A stretch of DNA of 64,000 nt, taken from contig CAINJJ010000054.1 in assembly GCA_903849645.1 (NCBI GenBank), forward strand, positions 124,001 to 188,000. The letters run 5' to 3'. Positions 54,989 through 62,408 of this stretch are shown here, in pieces (the first letter of the stretch is position 1; each line of letters opens with the position of its first letter). The position numbers and the translations under genes were made by a program. A model generated the notes under the pieces. That model searched no databases. It was given only the letters and a program-made list of their open reading frames with translations, and was not told where the DNA came from. The DNA is from an uncultured Acidobacteriaceae bacterium. Lineage in GTDB: Bacteria; Acidobacteriota; Terriglobia; Terriglobales; Acidobacteriaceae.

Positions 54989-55647
54989 CCACTACCACCC
55001 TCCAGGACCAACTCGACGAGATCACCTTCAACACCCGCCAGCTTGTCCAGGCGGAGCGCCTTGCCGTCGGCGAACGCGCGGTCGCCGAGCTCTTCGCCTC
55101 CGGCATTGAAGACCGCATCCTCCCCGTCGGCGCCATGGCTCCCGAGTTTGCCCTCAAGGACGCCACCGGCAAGCTGGTCCGCTCTGCCGACATGCTCGCC
55201 CTCGGCCCCCTGGTCATCAAGTTCTTCCGCGGCCGCTGGTGCTCCTACTGCGTCACCGAGTTGGAAGCCTGGCGCGACCTCTACGGCACCCTGCGCGAGC
55301 GCGAGGCCCTCATGGTAGCCATCGGCCCGCAGACGGCGCGCCAGAGCGACTTCATGGCCGGCCAGCACGGGCTTCCCTTCGCCGTCCTCACTGACCCCGA
55401 GTGCGCGCTCGCCGAGCAGTTCGGCCTGGTCTGGACCGTGCCCCAGTACCTGCGCGACTACTACCTCTCCATCCTCGTCAACATCCCCTTCGTCAATGGC
55501 GAATCAACCTGGCGCCTGCCGCTTCCGGCCACCTATGTCATCGCCCGCGACGGCCGCGTGGCCTTTGCCGAGGCCCATGCCGACTTTCGCGTCCGCCCCG
55601 AGCCGCAGGAAGCCCTCGCCGCCGCCTTCGCCCACCACAGCCGCTAG
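54985..55647 (+). CDS. Peroxiredoxin-like (AhpC/TSA) family protein
   Basis: 220 residues, thioredoxin fold. The peroxidatic region is VIKFFRGRWCSYCVTELEAW, with a CxxC rather than the lone Cys of typical 2-Cys peroxiredoxins; VGAMAPEFALKDATGKLV is the usual entry segment and LPLPATYVIARDGRVAFAEA the C-terminal strand. It likely reduces peroxides or acts as a disulfide exchanger in the cytoplasm. GC-rich like the rest of the chromosome. Its ATG overlaps the stop of the nuclease-like gene and no strong ribosome site is seen, so it may be coupled to it. Confidence 0.85.
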   Translation: MTTTTLQDQLDEITFNTRQLVQAERLAVGERAVAELFASGIEDRILPVGAMAPEFALKDATGKLVRSADMLALGPLVIKFFRGRWCSYCVTELEAWRDLYGTLREREALMVAIGPQTARQSDFMAGQHGLPFAVLTDPECALAEQFGLVWTVPQYLRDYYLSILVNIPFVNGESTWRLPLPATYVIARDGRVAFAEAHADFRVRPEPQEALAAAFAHHSR

Positions 55648-55651
55648 CCCG

Positions 55652-56974
55652 CTACTTCCGCACATACTGCGCGTTCAGAATCTCAAGCTGGAAGCAGCTC
55701 GTATCGGGGTACGTGAGCTTGGTCAAATCGGCAGGCAGCTTCCTGGGCAGGGCCAGCCGCCATGCCTCCGGCGCCTGCCATGGATCGAAGCCGGCATCGT
55801 GCATCAGCGCCAGTCCCATGCGCAGCCGCTCCGCCTCCATCACTTCCTGCTCCTTGCCCGTGAACCCGCCCGGAACCAGCAGCGCGGCCAGTCCCACCCC
55901 TGGCACAAACGCTTCGGCCACGTCGAGCGCGACGGTGATGCCCATATCCTTGCGCATGGCCACAACGCTGCGAGCCGCCTGCCTCTGCAGGTTACAGGCC
56001 ACCCCGTCGGCAACCACCGCGGCAAGCTGGTCGTCGTTGTTCAACCGCTCGATAGTCTGCGTGGACACCAGAACCGCCCCGTCCAGCAGGCAGACCGCGC
56101 CGCGCCACCGCTTGTTGTCCACCGCGAAAAAGCGGAAGTGGATCTTCGATGGGTTGTCCTCGGCCATCTCACGCTGATAAACCGGAACCAGCGCCATCCC
56201 GATGCGATGCACCCGCTGCTGCAGCGGCTGGTCGGCGGGCAGCGTATGCCAGTGGCCCAGGCCGATTTTGAGCTCCTCGTCCTGCTTGAGGGCTGCCCCA
56301 TCGTCCGTCAGTGCGGGCGTGCCCTTCTCCTTGCTGGTCTGGTCTGCGTCCCTGGTCCCGGCAGGACGGGCCTGCACCGTAGCCACCTCAAAATCCTTGG
56401 CGGCCTTGAATTTGGTGGGTTTCGCCGGGATGAACTCCGCCTTGGCCGCCTCCACTACCCCGTCCCTGCCCCCCTTTCCGCTGAAATGGAGCCAGGTGTT
56501 CGTGGAGATATCGGCCAGCGAGTCGAGGTCGCCGTCAAACTTCATCTGCGTCCCCGGTCCCACCCGCACAAGGTAGCCATCGGCCTCAAACACGGCGTTG
56601 GGGCCGGGCGACACCACCCGCGTGATGACGCCCGTGCCGGTGAGCTTCCGGTTCCAGTTGTCGCGGATCAGAACGGTAGCCGCCAGGATTGGTTTCGACA
56701 GGCCCAGGTCCCTGCCCTCCACCTGCACATAGGCGCCCACCCTCAGGTCTCCCCGCTGCGGGTTCGGGCTGCCGGCGGAATCCGTGCCCATCCAGCCAAA
56801 GGACGTGTCTCTGGCCAGCAGGAACAGGCGCCCGCCCACCTCGTAGCTGTTGGGAGGCTGAATGCGGCTGATGTAGCCCTCGATGGGATACGGGGTCTGG
56901 GCAACGAGCGAAGCCGAGAGAATCGCAAGAGCGAGAACTGCCAGGAGCCTGAAGGTTGAGCCGGTTCTGACCAC
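55652..56974 (-). CDS. Secreted M48-like protein lacking the zinc motif
   Basis: 440 residues with a signal peptide (LLAVLALAILSASLVA). The first 170 residues are beta-rich (VGAYVQVEGRDLGLSKPILA). From about 245 the layout is that of an M48 (BepA/Oma1-like) peptidase: HRIGMALVPVYQRE, FRFFAVDNKRWRGAVCLLDG, then NNDDQLAAVVADGVACNLQR where the active family has HExxH. The later E-x-D helix is MEAERLRMGLALMHDAGFDP. The zinc ligands are missing, so it is probably a catalytically dead relative with a binding or chaperone role. Confidence 0.72.
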   Translation of the reverse strand: MVRTGSTFRLLAVLALAILSASLVAQTPYPIEGYISRIQPPNSYEVGGRLFLLARDTSFGWMGTDSAGSPNPQRGDLRVGAYVQVEGRDLGLSKPILAATVLIRDNWNRKLTGTGVITRVVSPGPNAVFEADGYLVRVGPGTQMKFDGDLDSLADISTNTWLHFSGKGGRDGVVEAAKAEFIPAKPTKFKAAKDFEVATVQARPAGTRDADQTSKEKGTPALTDDGAALKQDEELKIGLGHWHTLPADQPLQQRVHRIGMALVPVYQREMAEDNPSKIHFRFFAVDNKRWRGAVCLLDGAVLVSTQTIERLNNDDQLAAVVADGVACNLQRQAARSVVAMRKDMGITVALDVAEAFVPGVGLAALLVPGGFTGKEQEVMEAERLRMGLALMHDAGFDPWQAPEAWRLALPRKLPADLTKLTYPDTSCFQLEILNAQYVRK

Positions 56975-57038
56975 GGAAACCCCACAAAATTGATCGCGCC
57001 CAGTCTAGCAAAGGCCGACAGGCTCCGCACGGCCAGGG

Positions 57039-57347
57039 TCAGGCTTTGGAGAGGTGGTCCGCCAGGAGGCGCTCGGCCTCTGCCAGCGTTATCCCGCGCA
57101 CCGCAAAGACCTTCGACCGCGAAAGCTCCCCATTCGCCAGTTCGATGCGATGGCGGGGAACCCCGAAGAACTCCGCCAGAAACTCGACCAGCGCCGCGTT
57201 GGCCTTTCCCTCCACCGGCCGGGCATGAATGGCGATCTTCAGTTGCGCCGCCGCCCCCTCGCCATACACCCCGGCAATGGCCGTCTTCTTTGCGCCCGGC
57301 TGGGCCCGCACCGCCAGCGTCACTCCGTCCACCGTGGCCCGCAGCAT
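57039..57347 (-). CDS. DUF167 (YggU-like) protein
   Basis: 102 residues. TLAVRAQPGAKKTAIAGVYG, then LKIAIHARPVEGKANAALVE and FLAEFFGVPRHRIELANGEL are the standard DUF167/YggU pattern. The biochemical function is not known. It shares a base with the yggS stop (TGATG), a widely conserved neighbourhood. Confidence 0.92.
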   Translation of the reverse strand: MLRATVDGVTLAVRAQPGAKKTAIAGVYGEGAAAQLKIAIHARPVEGKANAALVEFLAEFFGVPRHRIELANGELSRSKVFAVRGITLAEAERLLADHLSKA

Positions 57348-58078
57348 CAGGCCGTCCCCGTGTATGGGCTGCGCTTGCCAAACAGCGCCGTGCCCACCCT
57401 TATCCGCGTCGCACCCTCGTCAATCGCCAGCGCGAAATCCCCGCTCATCCCCATCGACAGCACTTCCAGCGCCAGCCGCGGATACGCCGCCGCCCACCGC
57501 TCCCGCCACCCGCGCAGCGCGCGAAAGCAGGCCCGCGTCACCGGCTCGGCCACGCCCCAGGGCGCAATCGTCATCAGCCCCCGCGCGTCCAGGTGCTCCA
57601 GCTCCGGCAGCCGCTCCAGCAGCGCCGCGGCCTCCGCCGACTCCGGCTCCAGACCCGCCTTTGTCTCCTCCGGGCTCAGCTTCACCTCAATCAGCACCGG
57701 CAGCCGCTTCCCCAACCGCCCCGCCGCCTCGTTCAGCCGCTCGGCCAAGCGGAGAGAGTCTAGCGAATCAATGCCGTCAAACAGCTCTACCGCCCGCTGC
57801 GCCTTGTTCGATTGCAGATGCCCGATCAGATGGGCGCGGAGAGGCCGCTCGGCGCGCAGCCGAAGAGGATCGATTTCTGAGACCTTGGCGGCAAACTCCT
57901 GCACGCGATTTTCCCCAAAGAGCGTGAGTCCCAGCGCCTCGGCCTCCGCAATCGTGGCCGCCGGGTAGGTCTTCGAGACCGCCATTAAATCGACCTCGCC
58001 GCGCGACCGCCCGGCCGCACGGCAAGCCGAGGCGATAGCCTCTTCCAGTCGCGCCAGATTCTCCGCCAGACCGCTCAT
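57347..58078 (-). CDS. Pyridoxal phosphate homeostasis protein (YggS/PLPBP)
   Basis: 243 residues. The PLP-binding Lys is in DLMAVSKTYPAATIAEAEAL, followed by FGENRVQEFAAKV, HLIGHLQSNKAQRAVELFD and LEVLSMGMSGDFALAIDEGA, and GTALFGKR near the end. It is a single-domain alanine-racemase-fold protein that binds and buffers PLP in the cytoplasm. Operon with the DUF167 gene. Confidence 0.95.
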   Translation of the reverse strand: MSGLAENLARLEEAIASACRAAGRSRGEVDLMAVSKTYPAATIAEAEALGLTLFGENRVQEFAAKVSEIDPLRLRAERPLRAHLIGHLQSNKAQRAVELFDGIDSLDSLRLAERLNEAAGRLGKRLPVLIEVKLSPEETKAGLEPESAEAAALLERLPELEHLDARGLMTIAPWGVAEPVTRACFRALRGWRERWAAAYPRLALEVLSMGMSGDFALAIDEGATRIRVGTALFGKRSPYTGTA

Positions 58079-58126
58079 GCTGCTCCTGCGAGAACGCTGC
58101 CCTGCCCCGCGGCATCAAAATGGAGT

Positions 58127-58456
58127 ATGTGGACTATCGTACTTCTCCTCTTCTCCAACATCTTTATGACCTTCGCCTGGTAGGGCCACCTGAAGTTCCG
58201 CCAGGAGGCCCTCTGGAAAGTGATCCTTGTCAGTTGGGGTATCGCCTTCTTTGAGTATCTGCTCCAGGTTCCTGCCAACCGGCTGGGCGCCGCCCGCTTC
58301 AGCCCCGTGCAGCTCAAAGTCATGCAGGAGATCATCACACTCGTGGTCTTCGCCGTCTTCACGTCGCTCTACTTCGGCGAGCACCTCAAGTGGAACCACG
58401 CCGCCGCGGGCGGATGCCTGGTAGCGGCGGCCTTCTTTACCTTTCACAGCAGGTAG
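58127..58456 (+). pseudogene. DUF486 (DMT-family) gene interrupted by an amber codon
   Basis: Read through, the frame gives a normal DUF486 protein of about 109 residues: MWTIVLLLFSNIFMTFAW, then TAG (58181-58183), then GHLKFRQEALWKVILVSWG, IAFFEYLLQVPANRLGAARF, QEIITLVVFAVFTSLYFGEH and LKWNHAAAGGCLVAAAFFTF. Family members have Tyr at this place (FAWYGHLKF), so one base turned a Tyr codon into a stop. The rest of the frame is intact, so the change is recent, a sequencing error, or read through. TAG is a normal stop elsewhere here. GTG 58220 could restart only a fragment. Confidence 0.8.
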
Positions 58457-58465
58457 AGCCGCGCC

Positions 58466-59413
58466 TCAGTGCCCGTGCTCCTCAAGGAACTTCTCCGCTT
58501 CGAGCGCCGCCATGCAGCCGGACCCCGCCGCCGTAATCGCCTGCCGGTAGCGCCGGTCCTGCACGTCGCCACAGGCAAACACGCCTTGTACCACCTGGCC
58601 GTTGCGCGTGGTCAGAACGTTGCCCGTCGTCTTGATATAACCGTCCTCGTCCAAGTCAATCTGGCCCGTGAACATCTTCGCGTTCGGTTCGTGCCCGATG
58701 CCGAGAAACAGTCCGCTGATCGCCAGCGTCGACTCCACGCCCGTCGTCACATCCCGCAGGCGCAGCCCCTTCACGTCCTTCTCTTCCACGCCCAGCACCT
58801 CTTCCACAATGGTGTTGGTCCGCAGCTCGATGTTGGGGTGGGCCATGGCCCGGTCCAGCATGATCTTGGACGCCCGGAAGGCCGACCTACGGTGCAGCAG
58901 CGTCACCTTGGAGGCAAAGCGGGTGAGGAAGAGCGCCTCTTCCATGGCCGAGTCGCCGCCGCCCACAACAGCGATCTCCTTGCCCCGGAAAAAGAACCCG
59001 TCGCAGGTAGCGCAGCTTGACACGCCATGCCCGATCAGCGCCTGCTCGCTGGGCAGCCCCAGCCACCGCGCGCTCGCCCCGGAGGCCACAATCAGCGTCC
59101 GTGTGCAGATCTCGCCCGCCGAAGTCTGCAGCCGGTAGGGATGCACGCTCAGGTCCACCCCGTTCAAGTGCGCCAGTTGGTAGGTGGCCCCAAACCGGGC
59201 CGCCTGCTTCTTCATGTTCTCCACCAGTTCGGGCCCCTGAATGCCCTCGGGCCAGCCGGGAAAGTTCTCCACCAGCGTGGTGATCGAGAGCTGCCCGCCA
59301 GGCTCGTGGCCCTCCAGAACCAGCGGGTTGAGGCCGGCGCGCCCGGTGTAGATGGCTGCGGTGAGTCCGGCGCAGCCTGAGCCCAGGATGACGGTATCGC
59401 GAGTTTCAGTCAT
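58466..59413 (-). CDS. trxB: Thioredoxin-disulfide reductase
   Basis: 315 residues. FAD-binding GSGCAGLTAAIYTGRAGL is near the start, the redox-active pair is CATC in GVSSCATCDGFFF, and the NADPH site is VVGGGDSAMEEALFL. The C-terminal FAD block is GVFACGDVQDRRYRQAITAA. It passes electrons from NADPH through FAD to thioredoxin in the cytoplasm, which would support the nearby peroxiredoxin-like protein and nrdJ. Length and motifs are normal. Confidence 0.95.
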   Translation of the reverse strand: MTETRDTVILGSGCAGLTAAIYTGRAGLNPLVLEGHEPGGQLSITTLVENFPGWPEGIQGPELVENMKKQAARFGATYQLAHLNGVDLSVHPYRLQTSAGEICTRTLIVASGASARWLGLPSEQALIGHGVSSCATCDGFFFRGKEIAVVGGGDSAMEEALFLTRFASKVTLLHRRSAFRASKIMLDRAMAHPNIELRTNTIVEEVLGVEEKDVKGLRLRDVTTGVESTLAISGLFLGIGHEPNAKMFTGQIDLDEDGYIKTTGNVLTTRNGQVVQGVFACGDVQDRRYRQAITAAGSGCMAALEAEKFLEEHGH

Positions 59414-59474
59414 TGTTCTTCCTTTTCAGAATCTTGGATGTGCCAGAGCGCCAGAAGACGCAGCTTCCTGACCC

Positions 59475-60908
59475 TCAACCCAGCGGCGCCGCCAGCAGCG
59501 CCGGCCGCTCGTTGGCCAGCCGGACAATCAGTTCGCCAAACAGCGTGTTGGCCCATGCGAACCACGCACGCGTGAAGCTCGCCGGGTTGTCCTTGTCAAA
59601 CGACTCGTGCATGAACCCGGTCCCCGCCGTCGTATCCCTCAGCCAGCGCAGGCACTGCCGGATCTCCTGCTCGCTGGTAGACGTGAGCGCCCGCATCAGG
59701 ATCGACATCGGCCACACCTGGTTCAGCCCCACATGCGGCCCGCCAATGCCCTCCGCCGCCCTGCCTTTGAAGAAATACGGATTGGCCGCGCCCAGCGCAA
59801 ACGCCCGCGTCCGCTGGTAGAGGGGGTCCTGCACCGCGCAGCAGCCAAGATAGGCCAGGCTCAAGAGGCCGGGAGCGTTGGCGTCGTCCATCGCCAGTTG
59901 GTTACCATACCCGTCCACCTCGTACGCCCAGATTGACCCGGTCCCCTCGCGGTCTGTCTTGCCGTAGCGCCTAACCGCGGCCTCCACCTCCGCCGCCAGC
60001 AGCGCTGCTTCTGCCGCCAGCCTGGCGTCGCCCGCCACCTTCTCTGCCAGTTCCGCCAACTGCCGCAGGCTCACCACCGCAAACAGATTCGCCGGCACAA
60101 ACAGCGGATAGAGGCACGCGTCGTCCGACGGCCGGAACATCGAGAAAATCATCCCCACCGGCCGCGCCGGATTCCCAAAGCCCCCCAGCGGCACGGTGTC
60201 CGACGGCACCTCCGACGCCCGCTGGAAGAAATACGGCCCCGGCCCTTCCTTGCGCTGCTGCGTCCGGAAGGTCCGCACAATCGACCACGCCGCCTCTTTC
60301 CATGTTGCATCAAACGGGCGTGCATCCCCTGTCGCCCGCCAGTACCCGTGCGCCAGACGAATCGTGTAGCAGAGCGAATCCACCTCCCACTTCCGCTCCC
60401 CCACGCCGGGGTGATGGTCGGTCCGGTCGTTCACCGCCCAGGTCAATGGCGCGGCAGAGTTGTCGCGCATGAACGCGTTCGCATAAGGGTCCAGCAGGAT
60501 CATGCGCGCCTGCCGCCGTATCGCTCCCTCCAGCAGCTCCCGCAGCCTGGCGTCTTCCCTGGCCAGCGGCAGATACGGCCAGAGCTGGGCCGACGAGTCG
60601 CGCAGCCACATTGCGTCAATGTCCCCGGTCACAATGTAGGTGTCCGGCTTGCCCTCGAAAGACCCCGGCCACACCGTCGTGTCCAGCGTGTTCGGCAGGC
60701 AGTTGGCAAAAATCGTCGCCAGCGCCGGGTCGGCGATGCCCTTCTGCACCCGCGCAATCAGCGCCTCCACGGCAGCGCTGGTAAAGTGGCGCTCCCCCGC
60801 CGGCGGCCGGCCCTGCGGCAGCTCGGCAGCAGTTCCAAACCGGCCCTGCGCCAGAACTGCCGCAGCGGCAGCCCCCTTCAGCCAATCCCTGCGGCTCATT
60901 GACGTCAT
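59475..60908 (-). CDS. Glycoside hydrolase family 125 exo-alpha-1,6-mannosidase
   Basis: 477 residues from ATG 60908 (GAGGGAG upstream). A twin-arginine signal (SRRDWLKGAAAAAVLAQG) directs export. The catalytic-domain blocks are TYIVTGDIDAMWLRDSSAQL, ANAFMRDNSAAPLTWAVNDR, GVGERKWEVDSLCYTIRLAH and FSMFRPSDDACLYPLFVPAN, all GH125 features; DIDAMWLRD and the KWEVDS Glu are the likely acid/base and substrate-binding residues. Metal-independent inverting enzyme acting on mannans or N-glycan-like mannosides. A single gene, without a sugar transporter nearby. Confidence 0.92.
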   Translation of the reverse strand: MTSMSRRDWLKGAAAAAVLAQGRFGTAAELPQGRPPAGERHFTSAAVEALIARVQKGIADPALATIFANCLPNTLDTTVWPGSFEGKPDTYIVTGDIDAMWLRDSSAQLWPYLPLAREDARLRELLEGAIRRQARMILLDPYANAFMRDNSAAPLTWAVNDRTDHHPGVGERKWEVDSLCYTIRLAHGYWRATGDARPFDATWKEAAWSIVRTFRTQQRKEGPGPYFFQRASEVPSDTVPLGGFGNPARPVGMIFSMFRPSDDACLYPLFVPANLFAVVSLRQLAELAEKVAGDARLAAEAALLAAEVEAAVRRYGKTDREGTGSIWAYEVDGYGNQLAMDDANAPGLLSLAYLGCCAVQDPLYQRTRAFALGAANPYFFKGRAAEGIGGPHVGLNQVWPMSILMRALTSTSEQEIRQCLRWLRDTTAGTGFMHESFDKDNPASFTRAWFAWANTLFGELIVRLANERPALLAAPLG

Positions 60909-61016
60909 TCCAGGCTCCCTCGGGCGTTCACTTGCCGTGACCCCGCGTCCTGCGTCAGCAGCAGCCCCGGCCCTCGCTCATTCTAGTGGCTGAGCCGACC
61001 CGCGAATTCCACTAAG

Positions 61017-61226
61017 ATGGGCTTCATGGCGAATCTCACACTCATTTACGGACTCCGGCTCCTCCCCGAAGGCGAGGTCACCGAGATCAAGGACGCAACC
61101 CTGCAACTGGCTAACGGGCACCAGGCCCACGTAACCATGCACGTCATCGATGGCTCGCGGCAGGAGATCGAGGCCCAGCTCAAGCGCAGCCTCGATGCCT
61201 TCTTCGAGTTCTACCCCGAAATCTGA
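61017..61226 (+). CDS. Hypothetical small protein
   Basis: 69 residues (or 66 from ATG 61026). ANLTLIYGLRLLPEGEVTEI and HVIDGSRQEIEAQLKRSLDA suggest a small alpha/beta domain without a signal peptide. No clear ribosome site. It is GC- and codon-consistent with its neighbours and converges with the ThuA gene, 7 bases between stops. Not recognised. Confidence 0.55.
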   Translation: MGFMANLTLIYGLRLLPEGEVTEIKDATLQLANGHQAHVTMHVIDGSRQEIEAQLKRSLDAFFEFYPEI

Positions 61227-61233
61227 CCCCGGC

Positions 61234-62175
61234 TCACTTCTGGGCAGGCGCCGCCGCCCGCAGCCCCATGCTTGACTCCGGGTCCATCCCCGCCAGGTCC
61301 GCGCGATAGCTCACCGTCTTTGCCGTGGGAAATCCAGCCGGCGCCTTCTGCGTCACCTTGCCCGTGGCCGCCCACTCCGTGCCCCGCTGAAACGTCGCAA
61401 TGAACCCCACGCAGCTCAGCCCGAAGACATCGTGGCCCAGCACGGTGTGGAAGACGCGCCCCTTGCCGTAGGCCACCGTCATCAGGATGGGCTCGTCGTG
61501 CCCTGTCCCATGGTTGGCCGGCTCGGAGTGGGCCGTCGCCAGCACCGTCATGTTCTTGCCCGGTCCGCGCAGCGTCCCATACAGCTCGTCCGGCACGTGC
61601 ATCCACGCCGCCGGCAACCCCTTGAGAATCGGGTGCTCCGGCTCGCGGGCCACCACCTGGAAGGGCAGCCGCGCCCCATGCGCACCTGCGGAACCCGGCG
61701 CAGGGTCCGAAACCTGCTTGCCCCCCTCGAAGTACCACATCGGCCCCGCCTTCTCCGTCCGGTTGCGCCACCCGCCGATCCCAATCATCTCGTTGTAGGC
61801 CGCCCAGCCCGGAAACGCGTTGTCCGCCGCGTGCACCACCACCAGCCCCCCGCCCCCCGCCATGTACCGCTCAAACTCAGCCCGCAGAGCCTCCGGCCAC
61901 TCCGGCGAGTCCAGGTTTGAAACCACAACCTGGTAGCGGCTCCACTCCGGCTTGAAGCCTGAAAAGTCCCCGCTCGATGCCGGCGCGCTCACAACAGTCA
62001 CCTCAAACAGCCCAGTCTCTTCCAGCTCCGCCCGCAGCACCCGCGAGGTGAGCCGCCAGTTGTGGTAGGTGCCGCCGCTCTCCCCGTCCAGCAGCAGCAC
62101 CCGGATGGGCGCCCCCGCGGCAAAAGGTGCGGCAAACAGCGCGCTGAGGAAAACGGCAAGGGCGAAGCGTTTCAT
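61234..62175 (-). CDS. Secreted ThuA-like domain protein
   Basis: 313 residues from ATG 62175 (GGGAG upstream), with signal peptide MKRFALAVFLSALFAAPFAA. The ThuA glutamine-amidotransferase-like fold is seen in IRVLLLDGESGGTYHNWRLT, FERYMAGGGGLVVVHAADNA and ILMTVAYGKGRVFHTVLGHD. ThuA-type proteins are linked to carbohydrate use, but the reaction of secreted members is not known. Context with GH125 suggests sugar metabolism. Confidence 0.85.
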   Translation of the reverse strand: MKRFALAVFLSALFAAPFAAGAPIRVLLLDGESGGTYHNWRLTSRVLRAELEETGLFEVTVVSAPASSGDFSGFKPEWSRYQVVVSNLDSPEWPEALRAEFERYMAGGGGLVVVHAADNAFPGWAAYNEMIGIGGWRNRTEKAGPMWYFEGGKQVSDPAPGSAGAHGARLPFQVVAREPEHPILKGLPAAWMHVPDELYGTLRGPGKNMTVLATAHSEPANHGTGHDEPILMTVAYGKGRVFHTVLGHDVFGLSCVGFIATFQRGTEWAATGKVTQKAPAGFPTAKTVSYRADLAGMDPESSMGLRAAAPAQK

Positions 62176-62408
62176 GTTGGCTCCCGATAGAGGATTGGCC
62201 CGCAGGCAGGGGAAGAATACTCTCCCGCCCCAGCCGCGTTCCATCCTGGCTGATTTCGCGCCAAATTTAATGAAGTTCCCTTATTACTTAGGGTTTTCAG
62301 CGAAAACAACCATGGGCCGATGAGAAGACCACGCCGCCCTGGTGGCTTCACAAGTTCAGCGGGGAGTGCGCCACGGCGAGCCGGCAGATTCTGCCTCGAA
62401 AGGCTCCA

